Part shown: one piece after another, positions 46,213-54,669 of the stretch
Layout of the letters: each line of letters opens with the position of its first letter
Position numbering within the stretch: the first letter of the stretch is position 1
Assembly (NCBI GenBank): GCA_963590855.1
Contig: CAVAQT010000010.1
Span: 12,043 to 76,042, forward strand
Direction: 5' to 3'
From: Ruminococcus_C sp963590855
Lineage (GTDB): Bacteria > Bacillota > Clostridia > Oscillospirales > Ruminococcaceae
Length of the DNA: 64,000 nt
The notes under the pieces: model-generated
Told to the model about the DNA's origin: nothing
Seen by the model: only the letters and a program-made list of their open reading frames with translations
The model's database searches: none
Position numbers and translations under genes: made by a program

Positions 46213-46265
46213 CCGACGGGCAGGTGTCATGAAGCAAATGACGACATGTGCACCCATTCTGCCCG
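46213..46265 (-). other. Structured 3' UTR element after rplS
   Basis: Between the rplS stop and its terminator, arms ACGGGCAG and CTGCCCGT enclose an inner GTCAT/ATGAC hairpin. A compact two-stem structure separate from the terminator; role unknown. Confidence 0.45.
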
Positions 46266-46292
46266 TCTTTGCATTGTGCATGATTCTTTGGA

Positions 46293-46637
46293 TTATCGAA
46301 TCTGTTCCTTAACCTTTGCAGCCTTACCAACTCTGTCGCGCAGGTAGTACAGCTTAGCTCTGCGAACCTTACCCTTACGGATCACTTCTACGCGGTCAAC
46401 AACCGGAGAGTGCAGCGGGAATACACGCTCGATACCGCAGCCGTGTGCAACGCGGCGAACGGTGAAGGTCTCGCTGATGCCGCCGTGCTTCTTTGCGATA
46501 ACAGTGCCTTCAAAAACCTGGATACGGCTCTTGTCGCCTTCCTTGATTCTTACATGTACCTTTACGGTATCGCCGACTGCGAATGCCGGTACTTCCTGCT
46601 TCAGGCTTGCGTCGCTGATTGTCTTCAATGCATCCAT
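46293..46637 (-). CDS. rplS: 50S ribosomal protein L19
   Basis: 114 aa, standard length. FAVGDTVKVHVRIKEGDKSR near the N terminus and YLRDRVGKAAKVKE at the end are family hallmarks. ATG 46637 follows AGGAGG. Single-gene transcript with its own promoter (46883-46911), a long structured 5' leader and a terminator. Confidence 0.97.
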   Translation of the reverse strand: MDALKTISDASLKQEVPAFAVGDTVKVHVRIKEGDKSRIQVFEGTVIAKKHGGISETFTVRRVAHGCGIERVFPLHSPVVDRVEVIRKGKVRRAKLYYLRDRVGKAAKVKEQIR

Positions 46638-46876
46638 TTTAAAATCCTCCTAAAATTTGCGGACATTCATACACGCGTCTCTGCTGTGCCTTTCAGCTTC
46701 GGGCACACAGGACTGCTACAGCAACTGCGCAGCCTCCGCCAGCGGACTGTCCGATTTAATGTCGTTCTGCCGAGCCGCCGATTCCCATCGGGCGCCCGGC
46801 CGGCATTAACCTCACACGAAAACCGTGCGGATCATTTGTGCACGGCATCTCGCCGAAGCGCACAAATTTCAAATGC
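46638..46876 (-). ncRNA. Long structured 5' leader of rplS
   Basis: About 239 nt from the predicted start to the ATG, with several good hairpins: ATTTGTGC/GCACAAAT (perfect 8 bp with an inner CGGC/GCCG), CGCACG/CGTGTG, CCGAT/ATCGG and TGTGCC/GGCACA. A ribosomal-protein autoregulatory leader is plausible, since an L19 leader class is known in Firmicutes, but this one is much longer and I cannot confirm the match. Confidence 0.55.
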
Positions 46877-46882
46877 TTTTAT

Positions 46883-46911
46883 ATCATACCACATTTCCAG
46901 AAAAAATGCAA
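46883..46911 (-). promoter_or_regulatory. rplS promoter
   Basis: Minus strand TTGCAT (46911-46906), 17 bp, TATGAT (46888-46883). Confidence 0.7.
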
Positions 46912-46919
46912 GTGTTTTT

Positions 46920-47579
46920 TCAAAAAAATTTTTGTTTCTCTTCTGTGAGCAGCTCTGTCCGGCAAATTTCCCGGAGCGGCAGTGTAAAGCCGTCCTGTTT
47001 CTGCCAGGTATCCAGCAAAAGCATCGGGTTGAGACTGGCACTGCTCCCGGCAGGGAGACAGAGCCGGATCTCCAATCCATCCGGGGATTCCGCCGCGCCT
47101 TCTGCCGTCACCATCGGCTTTAGGTCTACCGTTTTCATGCCGCCCTTTTTGGTGCGCTTTTCGGTGATGATCTCCGGCTGCGCGAGGAATGCATCCAATG
47201 CGCGGTGCAGCTGCGCCGGCGTTTCACTGGAAGCTGTTATCTTATATCTGGCAAACGCCAGCTTTTTAAACGCCAAGATTCCGTTCCCTGCTTCCTGAAT
47301 ACACAAGCCCTCCGGCAAAACGGCATTCAGCCGCTCCATTACCGCTTCTGCCGGAACTGATTCAGAAAGTTCCAGATCCATCAGCTCCGCAGTGCTGGTA
47401 AACCCCAAAGGCAGCGTTGCCGCAAAAGAAGTCTGCATGTGCGGATGAAAGCCCTCGGAATACGCTGCCGGAAGCTTTGCCCGGCAGACTGCACGCTGAA
47501 AACAACGGATCAGATCCAGGTGGGAAATATATCTGGCTCTTCCGGTTTTGGAAAAGCGCATTCTGACACGATTTTTCAA
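46920..47579 (-). CDS. DUF2344 protein, partner of the radical SAM protein
   Basis: 219 aa with a TTG start. The proper N terminus is (M)KNRVRMRFSKTGRARYISHL, from TTG 47579, whose bases overlap the TGA stop of the upstream radical SAM gene (TTGA); GGGAGG lies about 8 nt before it. DUF2344 is often fused to the C terminus of TIGR03960-type radical SAM proteins; here the two are separate but translationally coupled. A longer frame starting at 47720 is inside the upstream gene. Function unknown, possibly RNA- or tRNA-related. Confidence 0.85.
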   Translation of the reverse strand: MKNRVRMRFSKTGRARYISHLDLIRCFQRAVCRAKLPAAYSEGFHPHMQTSFAATLPLGFTSTAELMDLELSESVPAEAVMERLNAVLPEGLCIQEAGNGILAFKKLAFARYKITASSETPAQLHRALDAFLAQPEIITEKRTKKGGMKTVDLKPMVTAEGAAESPDGLEIRLCLPAGSSASLNPMLLLDTWQKQDGFTLPLREICRTELLTEEKQKFF

Positions 47580-49426
47580 AAGCAAGCCCTCCCAATTCTC
47601 CGATTGACACCGCATCCGGCGCAGTGTGCGCGGCAGTGGGGTGTCGTTTCGGAATGGTGTGCTGTCTGGTTTTCCCGGACAAAAAATGCCTTGTCCACCA
47701 GGTAATCCAGGTGTTCCCACGGAAAGATCTCATCATATGCCCTGGTGCGGTTGGCGTAAAACGCCGGGTCAATGCCGCATTCTTCCATTGCCTGCGACCA
47801 GATCTCATAATGAAAGTGTTCGCTCCAGCTGTCGAACTTACTGCCCAGCTGCCATGCCCGTTCGATCACCGGCGCAAGACGGCGGTCTCCCCTGGCGAGA
47901 ACAGCTTCCAGCAGACTGATCTCATAGGTATGCCAGCTGACCTTGATCTTTTTCCGGTGGCGCGGCTGAATGCAGCTGAGGAGGTGTTCCTGTCGTGCCA
48001 GAAGTTCTTCCCGGGAAACCTGCGGTTCAAATTCAAAAGGCGTAAACGGCTTCGGCACAAAGGTAGCACAGCTGATCGAGATCTGGATGGTTTTCCCTTT
48101 GGAACGCTCCGGCGTATTATAATAGAGATCGATCAGCTTTTCCGCCAGATGTACAATGCCCTCGACATCCTCCATGGTCTCTGTGGGCAGTCCCATCATG
48201 AAGTAGAGCTTTACCGTAGCAAATCCGCCGGAAAAGGCGATCCCGGCAGTGCGCATCAGTTCCTCTTCGCTGACATTTTTGTTGATGACATCCCGAAGCC
48301 GCTGTGTACCGGCTTCCGGTGCAAATGTCAGACTGCTTTTGCGGACACCCTGGATGCGATCCATCAATTCCTTGGAAAAGTTATCCACCCGAAGAGAGGG
48401 CAGTGTAATATTGATGCGGTTTTCATCCAGGTAGGGCAGCAGCTCATTCAGCGTCTCCTCCAGGCGGCTGTGGTCACTGGTGCTCAGTGAGGACAAGGAA
48501 AGCTCCTGATAACCGGTAGTGTCGCAGAGAGAACGGCACTGCCGCACGATGGTTTCCGGGGACTTTTCCCGGAACGGACGGTATAAAAAGCCTGCCTGGC
48601 AGAAGCGGCAGCCGCGGATACAGCCGCGAAGCACCTCTTCCACTGCCCGGTCGTGCACCGTCTCCACAAAGGGAACGACAAAGGTTTCCGGATAAAATGC
48701 CTGATCCATGTCCCGGATCACACGCTTTACCACCTTTTCCGGCGCGCCGTCCTTTGGCGTTATGGCAGAGACAGTTCCGTCCGCATGATAGGTCACTTCA
48801 TACAGTGACGGCACATAGATGCCCTCGATCTGCGATGCAGCCCGAAGAAATTCTGAACGGGAAGCGCCGCGGCGTTTCATTTCCAGGTAGAGATCCATGA
48901 GTTCCAGATTGACCTCTTCCCCTTCGCCCAGAATGAACAGATCAAAGAAATCCGCCAGCGGCTCTGGATTACAGACACACGGGCCGCCTGCTACCACCAG
49001 CGGTGCAAGTGTTTCGCCGCGGTCACAGGCATGCAGCGGAATCCCGGCAAGATCCAGCATATTCAGGATATTGGTAAAGGAAAGCTCATACTGCAATGTA
49101 AAGCCCACAAAGTCAAAGTCCCGCACAGCATCCAGGCTTTCCAGTGCATACAGCGGTATCTCATTCTGCCGCATCAGTGCTTCAAAATCTGTACACGGCG
49201 CAAAGACGCGCTCGCACCAGAAGTTTTCTCTGGCGTTGATGAGACTGTAAAGGATCTTCATGCCCAGGTGGGACATGCCGATCTCATAAGTATCCGGAAA
49301 GCAAAAGGCAAAGCGGACATCCACGTCCTCCCGTTTTTTGACAACGCTCCCCATTTCACCGCCGATATACTGTGCCGGCTTCTGCGCCTGCATCAAGAGC
49401 GGTTCGATTTTCGATAGTACATTCAT
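47576..49426 (-). CDS. Radical SAM protein of the TIGR03960 type (B12-binding-like N terminus)
   Basis: 616 aa. An N-terminal Rossmann-like, cobalamin-binding-type domain (about 1-190) precedes the radical SAM domain with cluster motif RGCIRGCRFCQAGF (CxxxCxxC, about residue 293). A C-terminal Cys-rich tail (CRAHCAGCG) is present. ATG 49426; no gene precedes it on this strand for about 100 bp. The substrate is unknown for this family. Confidence 0.88.
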   Translation of the reverse strand: MNVLSKIEPLLMQAQKPAQYIGGEMGSVVKKREDVDVRFAFCFPDTYEIGMSHLGMKILYSLINARENFWCERVFAPCTDFEALMRQNEIPLYALESLDAVRDFDFVGFTLQYELSFTNILNMLDLAGIPLHACDRGETLAPLVVAGGPCVCNPEPLADFFDLFILGEGEEVNLELMDLYLEMKRRGASRSEFLRAASQIEGIYVPSLYEVTYHADGTVSAITPKDGAPEKVVKRVIRDMDQAFYPETFVVPFVETVHDRAVEEVLRGCIRGCRFCQAGFLYRPFREKSPETIVRQCRSLCDTTGYQELSLSSLSTSDHSRLEETLNELLPYLDENRINITLPSLRVDNFSKELMDRIQGVRKSSLTFAPEAGTQRLRDVINKNVSEEELMRTAGIAFSGGFATVKLYFMMGLPTETMEDVEGIVHLAEKLIDLYYNTPERSKGKTIQISISCATFVPKPFTPFEFEPQVSREELLARQEHLLSCIQPRHRKKIKVSWHTYEISLLEAVLARGDRRLAPVIERAWQLGSKFDSWSEHFHYEIWSQAMEECGIDPAFYANRTRAYDEIFPWEHLDYLVDKAFFVRENQTAHHSETTPHCRAHCAGCGVNRRIGRACF

Positions 49427-49527
49427 ATTTTTTCGTCCTTATGAGTTGATGTACTCCTATTATACCGGATTTTGTTGAAAAATGCAAGTGCGGAAAATGC
49501 AAAAAAAGAAGGACACGAAGTCCTCCT

Positions 49528-50193
49528 TTAAGACAGTAATTCCTGCCGCAGCTGTGTCAGAAGCTTTTTCTCCCGGCGTGAGACCTGCACCTGCGTCATC
49601 CCCAGAATGGTTGCGGTTTTGCTCTGCGTCAATTCCCGAAAATACCGCAGTTCCAGCAGCATCCGATCCTGCTCCGACAAAGCGCCCATCAGCTGCCGCA
49701 GAGACAGGAGGTCTCCGATCCGGCGATCCGGCGCTTCTACCGGGATCTCAAACTGTCCGTCATCGTCCTCCTCATCGTTTCGTGTCAGAGAAAGCGGCGT
49801 CTGCGTCACGCACAACGCCTCGCCGCACTCTTCTATGGTATCACCGCTGAGTGCGCTGAGTTCTGACATGGTGGGTGATCTGCCGTGATGCTGCTCAAAG
49901 GTCTCCTGGATTTTTTGCAGCTTTACAGCACGCTCCCGGAGGCTGCGGCTGATGTGGACGATGCCGCCGTCCCGGAACAGACGCTTGATCTCGCCCAGGA
50001 TCACCGGGACGGCGTAAGTGGAAAACTTTACGCCGCGCTCGCAGTCAAATGCCTTGATCGCTTTCAGCAATCCCACACATCCGGCAGAATACAGCTCATC
50101 ATAATCGATCCCGCGGCTGCGAAAGCGATTGGCACAAAGGTGCACCAGACCCAGATGCTCTTCTGCGCGAGGTGCTGTTACTTCACCCGGCAT
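49528..50193 (-). CDS. sigF: Forespore sigma factor SigF
   Basis: Sporulation sigma factor (SpoIIAC), active in the early forespore. 221 aa; region 2 contains YDELYSAGCVGLLKAIKAFD and CERGVKFSTYAVPVILGEIKR, region 4 contains RYFRELTQSKTATILGMTQV. ATG 50193 overlaps spoIIAB by 16 bp. The spoIIAA-spoIIAB-sigF order identifies it and marks the host as an endospore former or a lineage that keeps the genes. Confidence 0.96.
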   Translation of the reverse strand: MPGEVTAPRAEEHLGLVHLCANRFRSRGIDYDELYSAGCVGLLKAIKAFDCERGVKFSTYAVPVILGEIKRLFRDGGIVHISRSLRERAVKLQKIQETFEQHHGRSPTMSELSALSGDTIEECGEALCVTQTPLSLTRNDEEDDDGQFEIPVEAPDRRIGDLLSLRQLMGALSEQDRMLLELRYFRELTQSKTATILGMTQVQVSRREKKLLTQLRQELLS

Positions 50194-50624
50194 GGCAATG
50201 CTCCCAGCTTCTTTCGCATGGTCACGGTCGTTCCTTTTCCCGGTACGCTTTTCACCTGAAGCTTGTCCATAAAGCTTTCCATGACGGCAAAGCCCAGTCC
50301 GGCGCGTTCCTCTTCCGGCGCTGTGGTAAACAACGGCTGCATCGCCTGTGCAATATCCGCAATGCCGCAGCCGTGATCTTTGATGCGCAGATAGACCTCC
50401 CGATTTTCCAACAGCTTCATATGTAATTCCACATCACCGCTGTTCTGGCGATAGCCGTGGACAATGGCATTGGTCACCGCTTCTGAAACCGCAGTGCGGA
50501 TATCCGCCAGTTCTTCTACCGTAGGATCCAGCTGCACCAGAAACGCCGAAACCACTGCGCGCGCCGTCCGCTCATTTTCAGAGATGCCGGGGAACACAAA
50601 TTTCACCGCATTGACTACCTTCAC
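50178..50624 (-). CDS. spoIIAB: Anti-sigma F factor SpoIIAB
   Basis: Serine kinase and anti-sigma factor, 148 aa. HATPase motifs: EAVTNAIVHGY (N box), DHGCGIADI (G1), and ERAGLGFAVM (G2). GTG start at 50624 overlaps the spoIIAA stop (GTGA). Confidence 0.96.
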   Translation of the reverse strand: MKVVNAVKFVFPGISENERTARAVVSAFLVQLDPTVEELADIRTAVSEAVTNAIVHGYRQNSGDVELHMKLLENREVYLRIKDHGCGIADIAQAMQPLFTTAPEEERAGLGFAVMESFMDKLQVKSVPGKGTTVTMRKKLGALPCRVK

Positions 50625-50983
50625 GCTTCATCCCTCCCCTCCGCAGAATCTTCTCCGGCTTTCTGCGCCGCAGTTCGCATTTGAATCTGCGCGATGCGTT
50701 CCATGCCGGACAAACGGATCACACGGCGAATATGCTGCGGCGGATCGCGGACAATGACCTCGCCGCCGATCTGTTCCATCAGACGATGCCGTCCCATGAT
50801 CAAGCCGATCCCGGAGCTGTCCATAAATGTCACGCCTGCAAAATCCAGTATCAGCGTCTCCGGCTGACAAGCATCGATCTTCGCATCGATTTCTGCACGC
50901 ATGGGCTGCGCACAGTGGTGGTCGATCTCACCGCTGAGCATTGCCACCAGTTGTTTTTCCCTTGTTTGCAATTCCACTGCCAT
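50621..50983 (-). CDS. spoIIAA: Anti-anti-sigma factor SpoIIAA
   Basis: STAS-domain protein, 120 aa from ATG 50983 (MAVELQTREKQLVAML). The phosphorylated Ser lies in FAGVTFMDSSGIGLIMGR. Dephosphorylated SpoIIAA frees SigF from SpoIIAB. The in-frame extension up to 51127 is within the upstream sigma gene and is not used. Confidence 0.95.
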   Translation of the reverse strand: MAVELQTREKQLVAMLSGEIDHHCAQPMRAEIDAKIDACQPETLILDFAGVTFMDSSGIGLIMGRHRLMEQIGGEVIVRDPPQHIRRVIRLSGMERIAQIQMRTAAQKAGEDSAEGRDEA

Positions 50984-51041
50984 CTGACCTATTCCCTGCC
51001 TTTCTGAGAACAGTATACCACAGATGATCTGGGGAAACTTG

Positions 51042-51845
51042 TCAGAATTTGCTCCACGTCCGCATTTTTTCGATGGCGCGCTGTTCCAATTGGCGAACGC
51101 GCTCCTTGGTGATGTGCAGTTTTTCACCGATTTCCAACAGCGTCATGCGCTCCTGACCACACAGGCCGTACCGCAGCACGATTACTTCGCGTTCCCGGGA
51201 CGTCAGCTGTGCCAGGCATTGTTTCAGAAAGAGCCGCTCACCGACTTCTTCCTCCGGCGTTGGCGCGTCTGGTTCAGAGAGCATTTCCTGCCGTTCTGTC
51301 TCGCCGTCTTGTTTCAGCATTTCATTCAGACTCCGCATGGAGAGCATCGGCTCGACCTGAGACAAAAAGTCCCGGATCTCCTGCGGTGACATGCCGTCCA
51401 GCTGTTCTTCTGCCGTCACACGGTCTGACAGCGCGGTATAATCCACCACACTCCCCGGCTCCCGATAGACCGAAAGCTTGTGCATCCGGTCATGCAAGTG
51501 CACCGGAATCCGGATGATGGTACCGCCGGAAATAATCTCACGCTGGATCGCCTGCCGCACATGCGCCCAGGCATAGGTACAGAACTGTGCGCCGTATTCC
51601 GGACGGTACAGCTTTGCTGCACGAAGCAGTCCCAATTGTCCGGCTGCCCACAGATCCTCCAGTTCCAGAGAAAGATAGGCATACCGCCGACGCTCACGCC
51701 AGGCGATCGTGTGGATCATGCCGTCGTTTTGTTCCAAAAGCTGCTGCTTGGCTTCGGTGTCTCCTGCCTGAATCCGAAGGCAGAGCGATTCGTTGCTGTC
51801 CGCATCTGCAACCATGGTGCGGCAGTGCTGATGCATTTCCTGCAT
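51042..51845 (-). CDS. Additional sigma-70 family factor upstream of the spoIIA operon
   Basis: 267 aa. Regions 2 (LSLELEDLWAAGQLGLLRAA and GAQFCTYAWAHVRQAIQREI), 3 (IRIPVHLHDRMHKL) and 4 (LTSREREVIVLRYGL then EIGEKLHITKERVRQLEQRA) are complete; region 1.1 is missing. It resembles a short group 2/3 RpoD-like factor, not SigG or SigE. ATG 51845 follows GAGGAGG. It ends 58 bp before spoIIAA, on the same strand, so it may be the first cistron of, or a regulator of, that operon. Regulon unknown. Confidence 0.88.
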   Translation of the reverse strand: MQEMHQHCRTMVADADSNESLCLRIQAGDTEAKQQLLEQNDGMIHTIAWRERRRYAYLSLELEDLWAAGQLGLLRAAKLYRPEYGAQFCTYAWAHVRQAIQREIISGGTIIRIPVHLHDRMHKLSVYREPGSVVDYTALSDRVTAEEQLDGMSPQEIRDFLSQVEPMLSMRSLNEMLKQDGETERQEMLSEPDAPTPEEEVGERLFLKQCLAQLTSREREVIVLRYGLCGQERMTLLEIGEKLHITKERVRQLEQRAIEKMRTWSKF

Positions 51846-52053
51846 ACTGCATTCCTCCTCAAAATTTCACGTTATATCCGAAACTGTACTTCTATTATAA
51901 GCTTTTAGTTTTTCAGATTCGGCATAACTAGATTTATTTTGCAAAAGAAACGAAAAAAAGAATCCGATATTCCGACGAAATTGCATCAAGTTGCACAGAT
52001 TTTGCAGTACCGCATTTGTGTAAATTTCCTCTGGCTTTTTTTCCGAAAATGTG

Positions 52054-52075
52054 ATATACTATTACTATAGTATAT
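52054..52075. promoter_or_regulatory. Perfect inverted repeat in the carD-like gene promoter
   Basis: ATATACTAT and ATAGTATAT (9-bp arms, 4-nt spacer) overlap the TATACT -10 candidate about 45 bp before the start codon. It is a likely operator. No convincing -35 is visible. The gap 51846-52104 holds nothing else I can name. Confidence 0.6.
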
Positions 52076-52104
52076 GATAAAACCATAACGATGGAGGGAT
52101 AACC

Positions 52105-52653
52105 ATGGAAAGCAGTCCGAACACGACAAAAACAGAATACGCCCCAGACGAGTACGTTTCTTATGGCACATCCGGCGTCTGCCAGATCGTTTCTTTGGAG
52201 AACCGTTCGTTTGACGGAGAGCATGAAGCGCTGTACTACAAGCTGCGCCCTCTGGACAACTCTCATTCCACTTATTATGTGCCGGCAGAACGAGCAGCCG
52301 AAAAGCTCCGGCCGCTGCTGACCCGGGAACAGATCTGCGGATTGATCGACGAAATGGCTGACGAAGATTTCAGCGAAACCGAATGGTGCAGCAACAGCCG
52401 GGAACGGCGCGGCATCTTTCAGAACATTCTGCACAGCGACGACTATCGGGAAATGATACAGATGATGCGGTCACTGCATCAGCAGCAGGAACGCAAGCGC
52501 CGCAGCGGTCACCGGCTCGCTGCCGCAGACGAAGCCGCGATGCATGCCGCAGAGACCCGGATGTATCAGGAGTTCGGCATTGTCCTGAACATTCGGCCGG
52601 ACGAAGTACATAACTTTATTGTAAACCGGATGGATGCCGCTTCGGCGAAATAG
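52105..52653 (+). CDS. CarD/CdnL-like transcriptional regulator
   Basis: 182 aa. The N-terminal CarD/TRCF RNA-polymerase interacting domain (YAPDEYVSYGTSGVCQIVSL) is followed by a helical domain that in this family contacts promoter DNA. The start ATG follows GGAGGG. Clostridial members modulate initiation at open complexes. Monocistronic, closed by the terminator at 52681-52716. Confidence 0.88.
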   Translation: MESSPNTTKTEYAPDEYVSYGTSGVCQIVSLENRSFDGEHEALYYKLRPLDNSHSTYYVPAERAAEKLRPLLTREQICGLIDEMADEDFSETEWCSNSRERRGIFQNILHSDDYREMIQMMRSLHQQQERKRRSGHRLAAADEAAMHAAETRMYQEFGIVLNIRPDEVHNFIVNRMDAASAK

Positions 52654-52680
52654 TTCTTCCGGATCTGATCGCATCCCAAA

Positions 52681-52716
52681 AGGCTGCTGTACCAAGCAAG
52701 TACAGCAGCCTTTTTT
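52681..52716. terminator. Bidirectional terminator between carD-like gene and the phn operon
   Basis: AGGCTGCTGTAC (52681-52692) with GTACAGCAGCCT (52700-52711), loop of 7, then T-run. It ends both the CarD transcript and the 13-gene phn operon. Confidence 0.92.
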
Positions 52717-52733
52717 CTCCACAGATCATCGCC

Positions 52734-53168
52734 TCAGTGATACACAGAAAGCGCTTCTGTCAATTTCACATGTGTTTGTTCCAGGCCCTCTCGCTGATAA
52801 AAGCGGTGGGCGTTTTTTCGCTTCTGATTGCTGGTCACCTCAAACTGAATGCAGCTGTGCTGTATCGCCTGCTCTCTGGCAGCATGCAGCAAGTCTGCAC
52901 CGATTCCTTGGGAACGCACAGCATTGCTGACAATGAGTTCCATGATCTCTGCAACCTTTCCGCAGTGGTGCAGCTGAAATTCCATCCGCAAATGCAGCAG
53001 CCCGACGATTTTCCCCTGCGCTTCTGCCACAAGCAGCAGGTGCGAAGCATCGGCAAGCATGGTGTTCAGTCCCCAGGCGAAGATCTCCTGCGGAAAGGAT
53101 GTCTCTTCCAGTTCACAGACCAACGCGTAGATTCCGGAGAGATCGGCACAAACCGCCGGACGTATCAT
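52734..53168 (-). CDS. phnO: Aminoalkylphosphonate N-acetyltransferase PhnO
   Basis: GNAT acetyltransferase (144 aa) that acetylates aminomethyl- and aminoalkylphosphonates so they can be used by C-P lyase. It aligns well with E. coli PhnO, same length: IYALVCELEE near the start, HLRMEFQLHHCGKVAEIMEL in the middle, the acetyl-CoA loop RSQGIGADLL and the C-terminal AHRFYQREGLEQTH. Last gene of the phn operon, overlapping the PHP gene by 4 bp. Confidence 0.92.
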   Translation of the reverse strand: MIRPAVCADLSGIYALVCELEETSFPQEIFAWGLNTMLADASHLLLVAEAQGKIVGLLHLRMEFQLHHCGKVAEIMELIVSNAVRSQGIGADLLHAAREQAIQHSCIQFEVTSNQKRKNAHRFYQREGLEQTHVKLTEALSVYH

Positions 53169-53980
53169 TGAAAATCGCCTCCCAAAATTGCAAGAATACC
53201 GCTCGGCTCTGCCAGATAATCTCCGATGTCTACAGAAACGCCCTCATATTTCCCGTGAAAATCACTGCCGCCCGTCAGGAACAAGTCATAGTCTGCGGCA
53301 TATTTTCGGATGATCTCCCGATCCTTTTTCTGGTTTGCATGGTGATGCAGTTCCAAGCCGTCCAGTCCCTGCTCTGCCAGTTCCGGAATGATGCAGAAGT
53401 TTTGCTGCTGACCGCTGTGTGCCAAAACTGCCAGACCTCCGGCATCCTTAATGGCACGAAGCGCTTCCAACGGTGACGGATATCGAATGTCGAAATCACA
53501 AATGCCGCCGTGCTTGAATGTCCTTTGATAGAACTCACCGAACATATCTGGTGCTTTGCCGCGCTGCACCAGGTCGTCCATGATATGCTGCTTATAGATG
53601 TATTTCCCATCCGCACGATGCAGCCGGCTCACATCAATATCATAGCCGTGCTGATTGAGGATCTCGATCTGCTTCAATGAATTGGCGTGGCGCGCTTCCA
53701 GCGTGGGATGCACCGCCCGTTCGGTCACCTCCGGCTTCTGGATGCTGTAGCCAAGCATATGAACGCGAAAATCGTTTTCGTAATCATATGCCGAGATCTC
53801 GATGCCTGCCAGCACCCGGATACTCTCTGTCTGCGGAATCTGACTGCGCTGAGACAATGTGTCATGGTCGGTAATGACGATGGCATCCAGACCGTTTTTC
53901 TTTGCCCGTTCGATCAGCTGTGGTATGGTAAAGCTGCCGTCCGAAACCGTGGAATGCATGTGACAATCTGCACGAATCAT
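53165..53980 (-). CDS. phnPP: PHP-family cyclic ribose-phosphate phosphodiesterase (PhnPP-like)
   Basis: 271 aa. Metal-binding PHP motifs: DCHMHSTVSDG, ITDHDTL, LAGIEISAY, LAHSGQQQ and GSDFHGKYEG. A PHP enzyme of this type from Eggerthella lenta (PhnPP) opens 5-phosphoribosyl 1,2-cyclic phosphate and removes both ester bonds, replacing PhnP. Here it stands exactly where phnN/phnP would be, between phnL and phnO, with overlaps at both ends. Assignment rests on context plus motifs. Confidence 0.85.
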   Translation of the reverse strand: MIRADCHMHSTVSDGSFTIPQLIERAKKNGLDAIVITDHDTLSQRSQIPQTESIRVLAGIEISAYDYENDFRVHMLGYSIQKPEVTERAVHPTLEARHANSLKQIEILNQHGYDIDVSRLHRADGKYIYKQHIMDDLVQRGKAPDMFGEFYQRTFKHGGICDFDIRYPSPLEALRAIKDAGGLAVLAHSGQQQNFCIIPELAEQGLDGLELHHHANQKKDREIIRKYAADYDLFLTGGSDFHGKYEGVSVDIGDYLAEPSGILAILGGDFQ

Positions 53981-54669
53981 GCGAACGTCCCCTCCGAAAT
54001 GTTAAATACGCGGTCACAAAGGCCGTCCATAAACTCCAGGTCGTGGAAAATGCCGATCATGCTCGTTCCCTCCTGTTTGAGTTTCAGCAGCATGTCCTTG
54101 ACCAGTACCTTGGACTTATTATCCAGGGACGCTGTCGGCTCATCCAGCAGCATCAGCCGCGGACGCTTCACCATGGTGTGCGCCAGATTCAGACGCAGAC
54201 GCTCACCGCCGGAAAAGGTATTGGGGTAGATATCCCACAGATTTTCCGGCAGGCAGAAGTATGCCAGCATTTCTTCTGCCTTTTTCTCGGCGCTGCCGCC
54301 GTCTCCGCCGGTTTCCAAAAGTGCCTGCATGACGTGCTCCTTTGCCGTTGTCCGTGGCATCACGCTGAGGAACTGGGATACATAGCCGATCTCATGACTG
54401 CGCAGATACAGGATCTCGCGCTCTGCGGCATGTGCCAGGCTGATTTTTCCGTAGGCAAGGCTGTAATAGAGAATGTCTCCGGCTGTCGGCAGATAGGTGC
54501 GGTGGATACACTTCAGAATAGTAGACTTTCCGGCACCGGAGCGCCCGACGATCCCGATAAACTGTCCCTCTTCCAGACTGAAATTGATGTTTTCACAGGA
54601 GTGGATCTCCCGGTCGGCATGGTGCAGGTAAAAATTTTTCCCCAGCCCTTTGATCTCCAGTATGCTCAT
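53977..54669 (-). CDS. phnL: C-P lyase core accessory ABC protein PhnL
   Basis: 230 aa ABC-type ATPase, GRSGAGKSTILKC Walker A (about residue 44), FSGGERLRLNL signature, LLDEPTASLD Walker B. PhnL is needed for activity of the C-P lyase machinery but has no membrane partner. 4-bp overlaps with phnM and the PHP gene. Confidence 0.94.
   Translation of the reverse strand: MSILEIKGLGKNFYLHHADREIHSCENINFSLEEGQFIGIVGRSGAGKSTILKCIHRTYLPTAGDILYYSLAYGKISLAHAAEREILYLRSHEIGYVSQFLSVMPRTTAKEHVMQALLETGGDGGSAEKKAEEMLAYFCLPENLWDIYPNTFSGGERLRLNLAHTMVKRPRLMLLDEPTASLDNKSKVLVKDMLLKLKQEGTSMIGIFHDLEFMDGLCDRVFNISEGTFA

Noticed and set aside
49885..50259. Plus-strand frame over sigF
   Set aside because: Shadow of sigF; no support.
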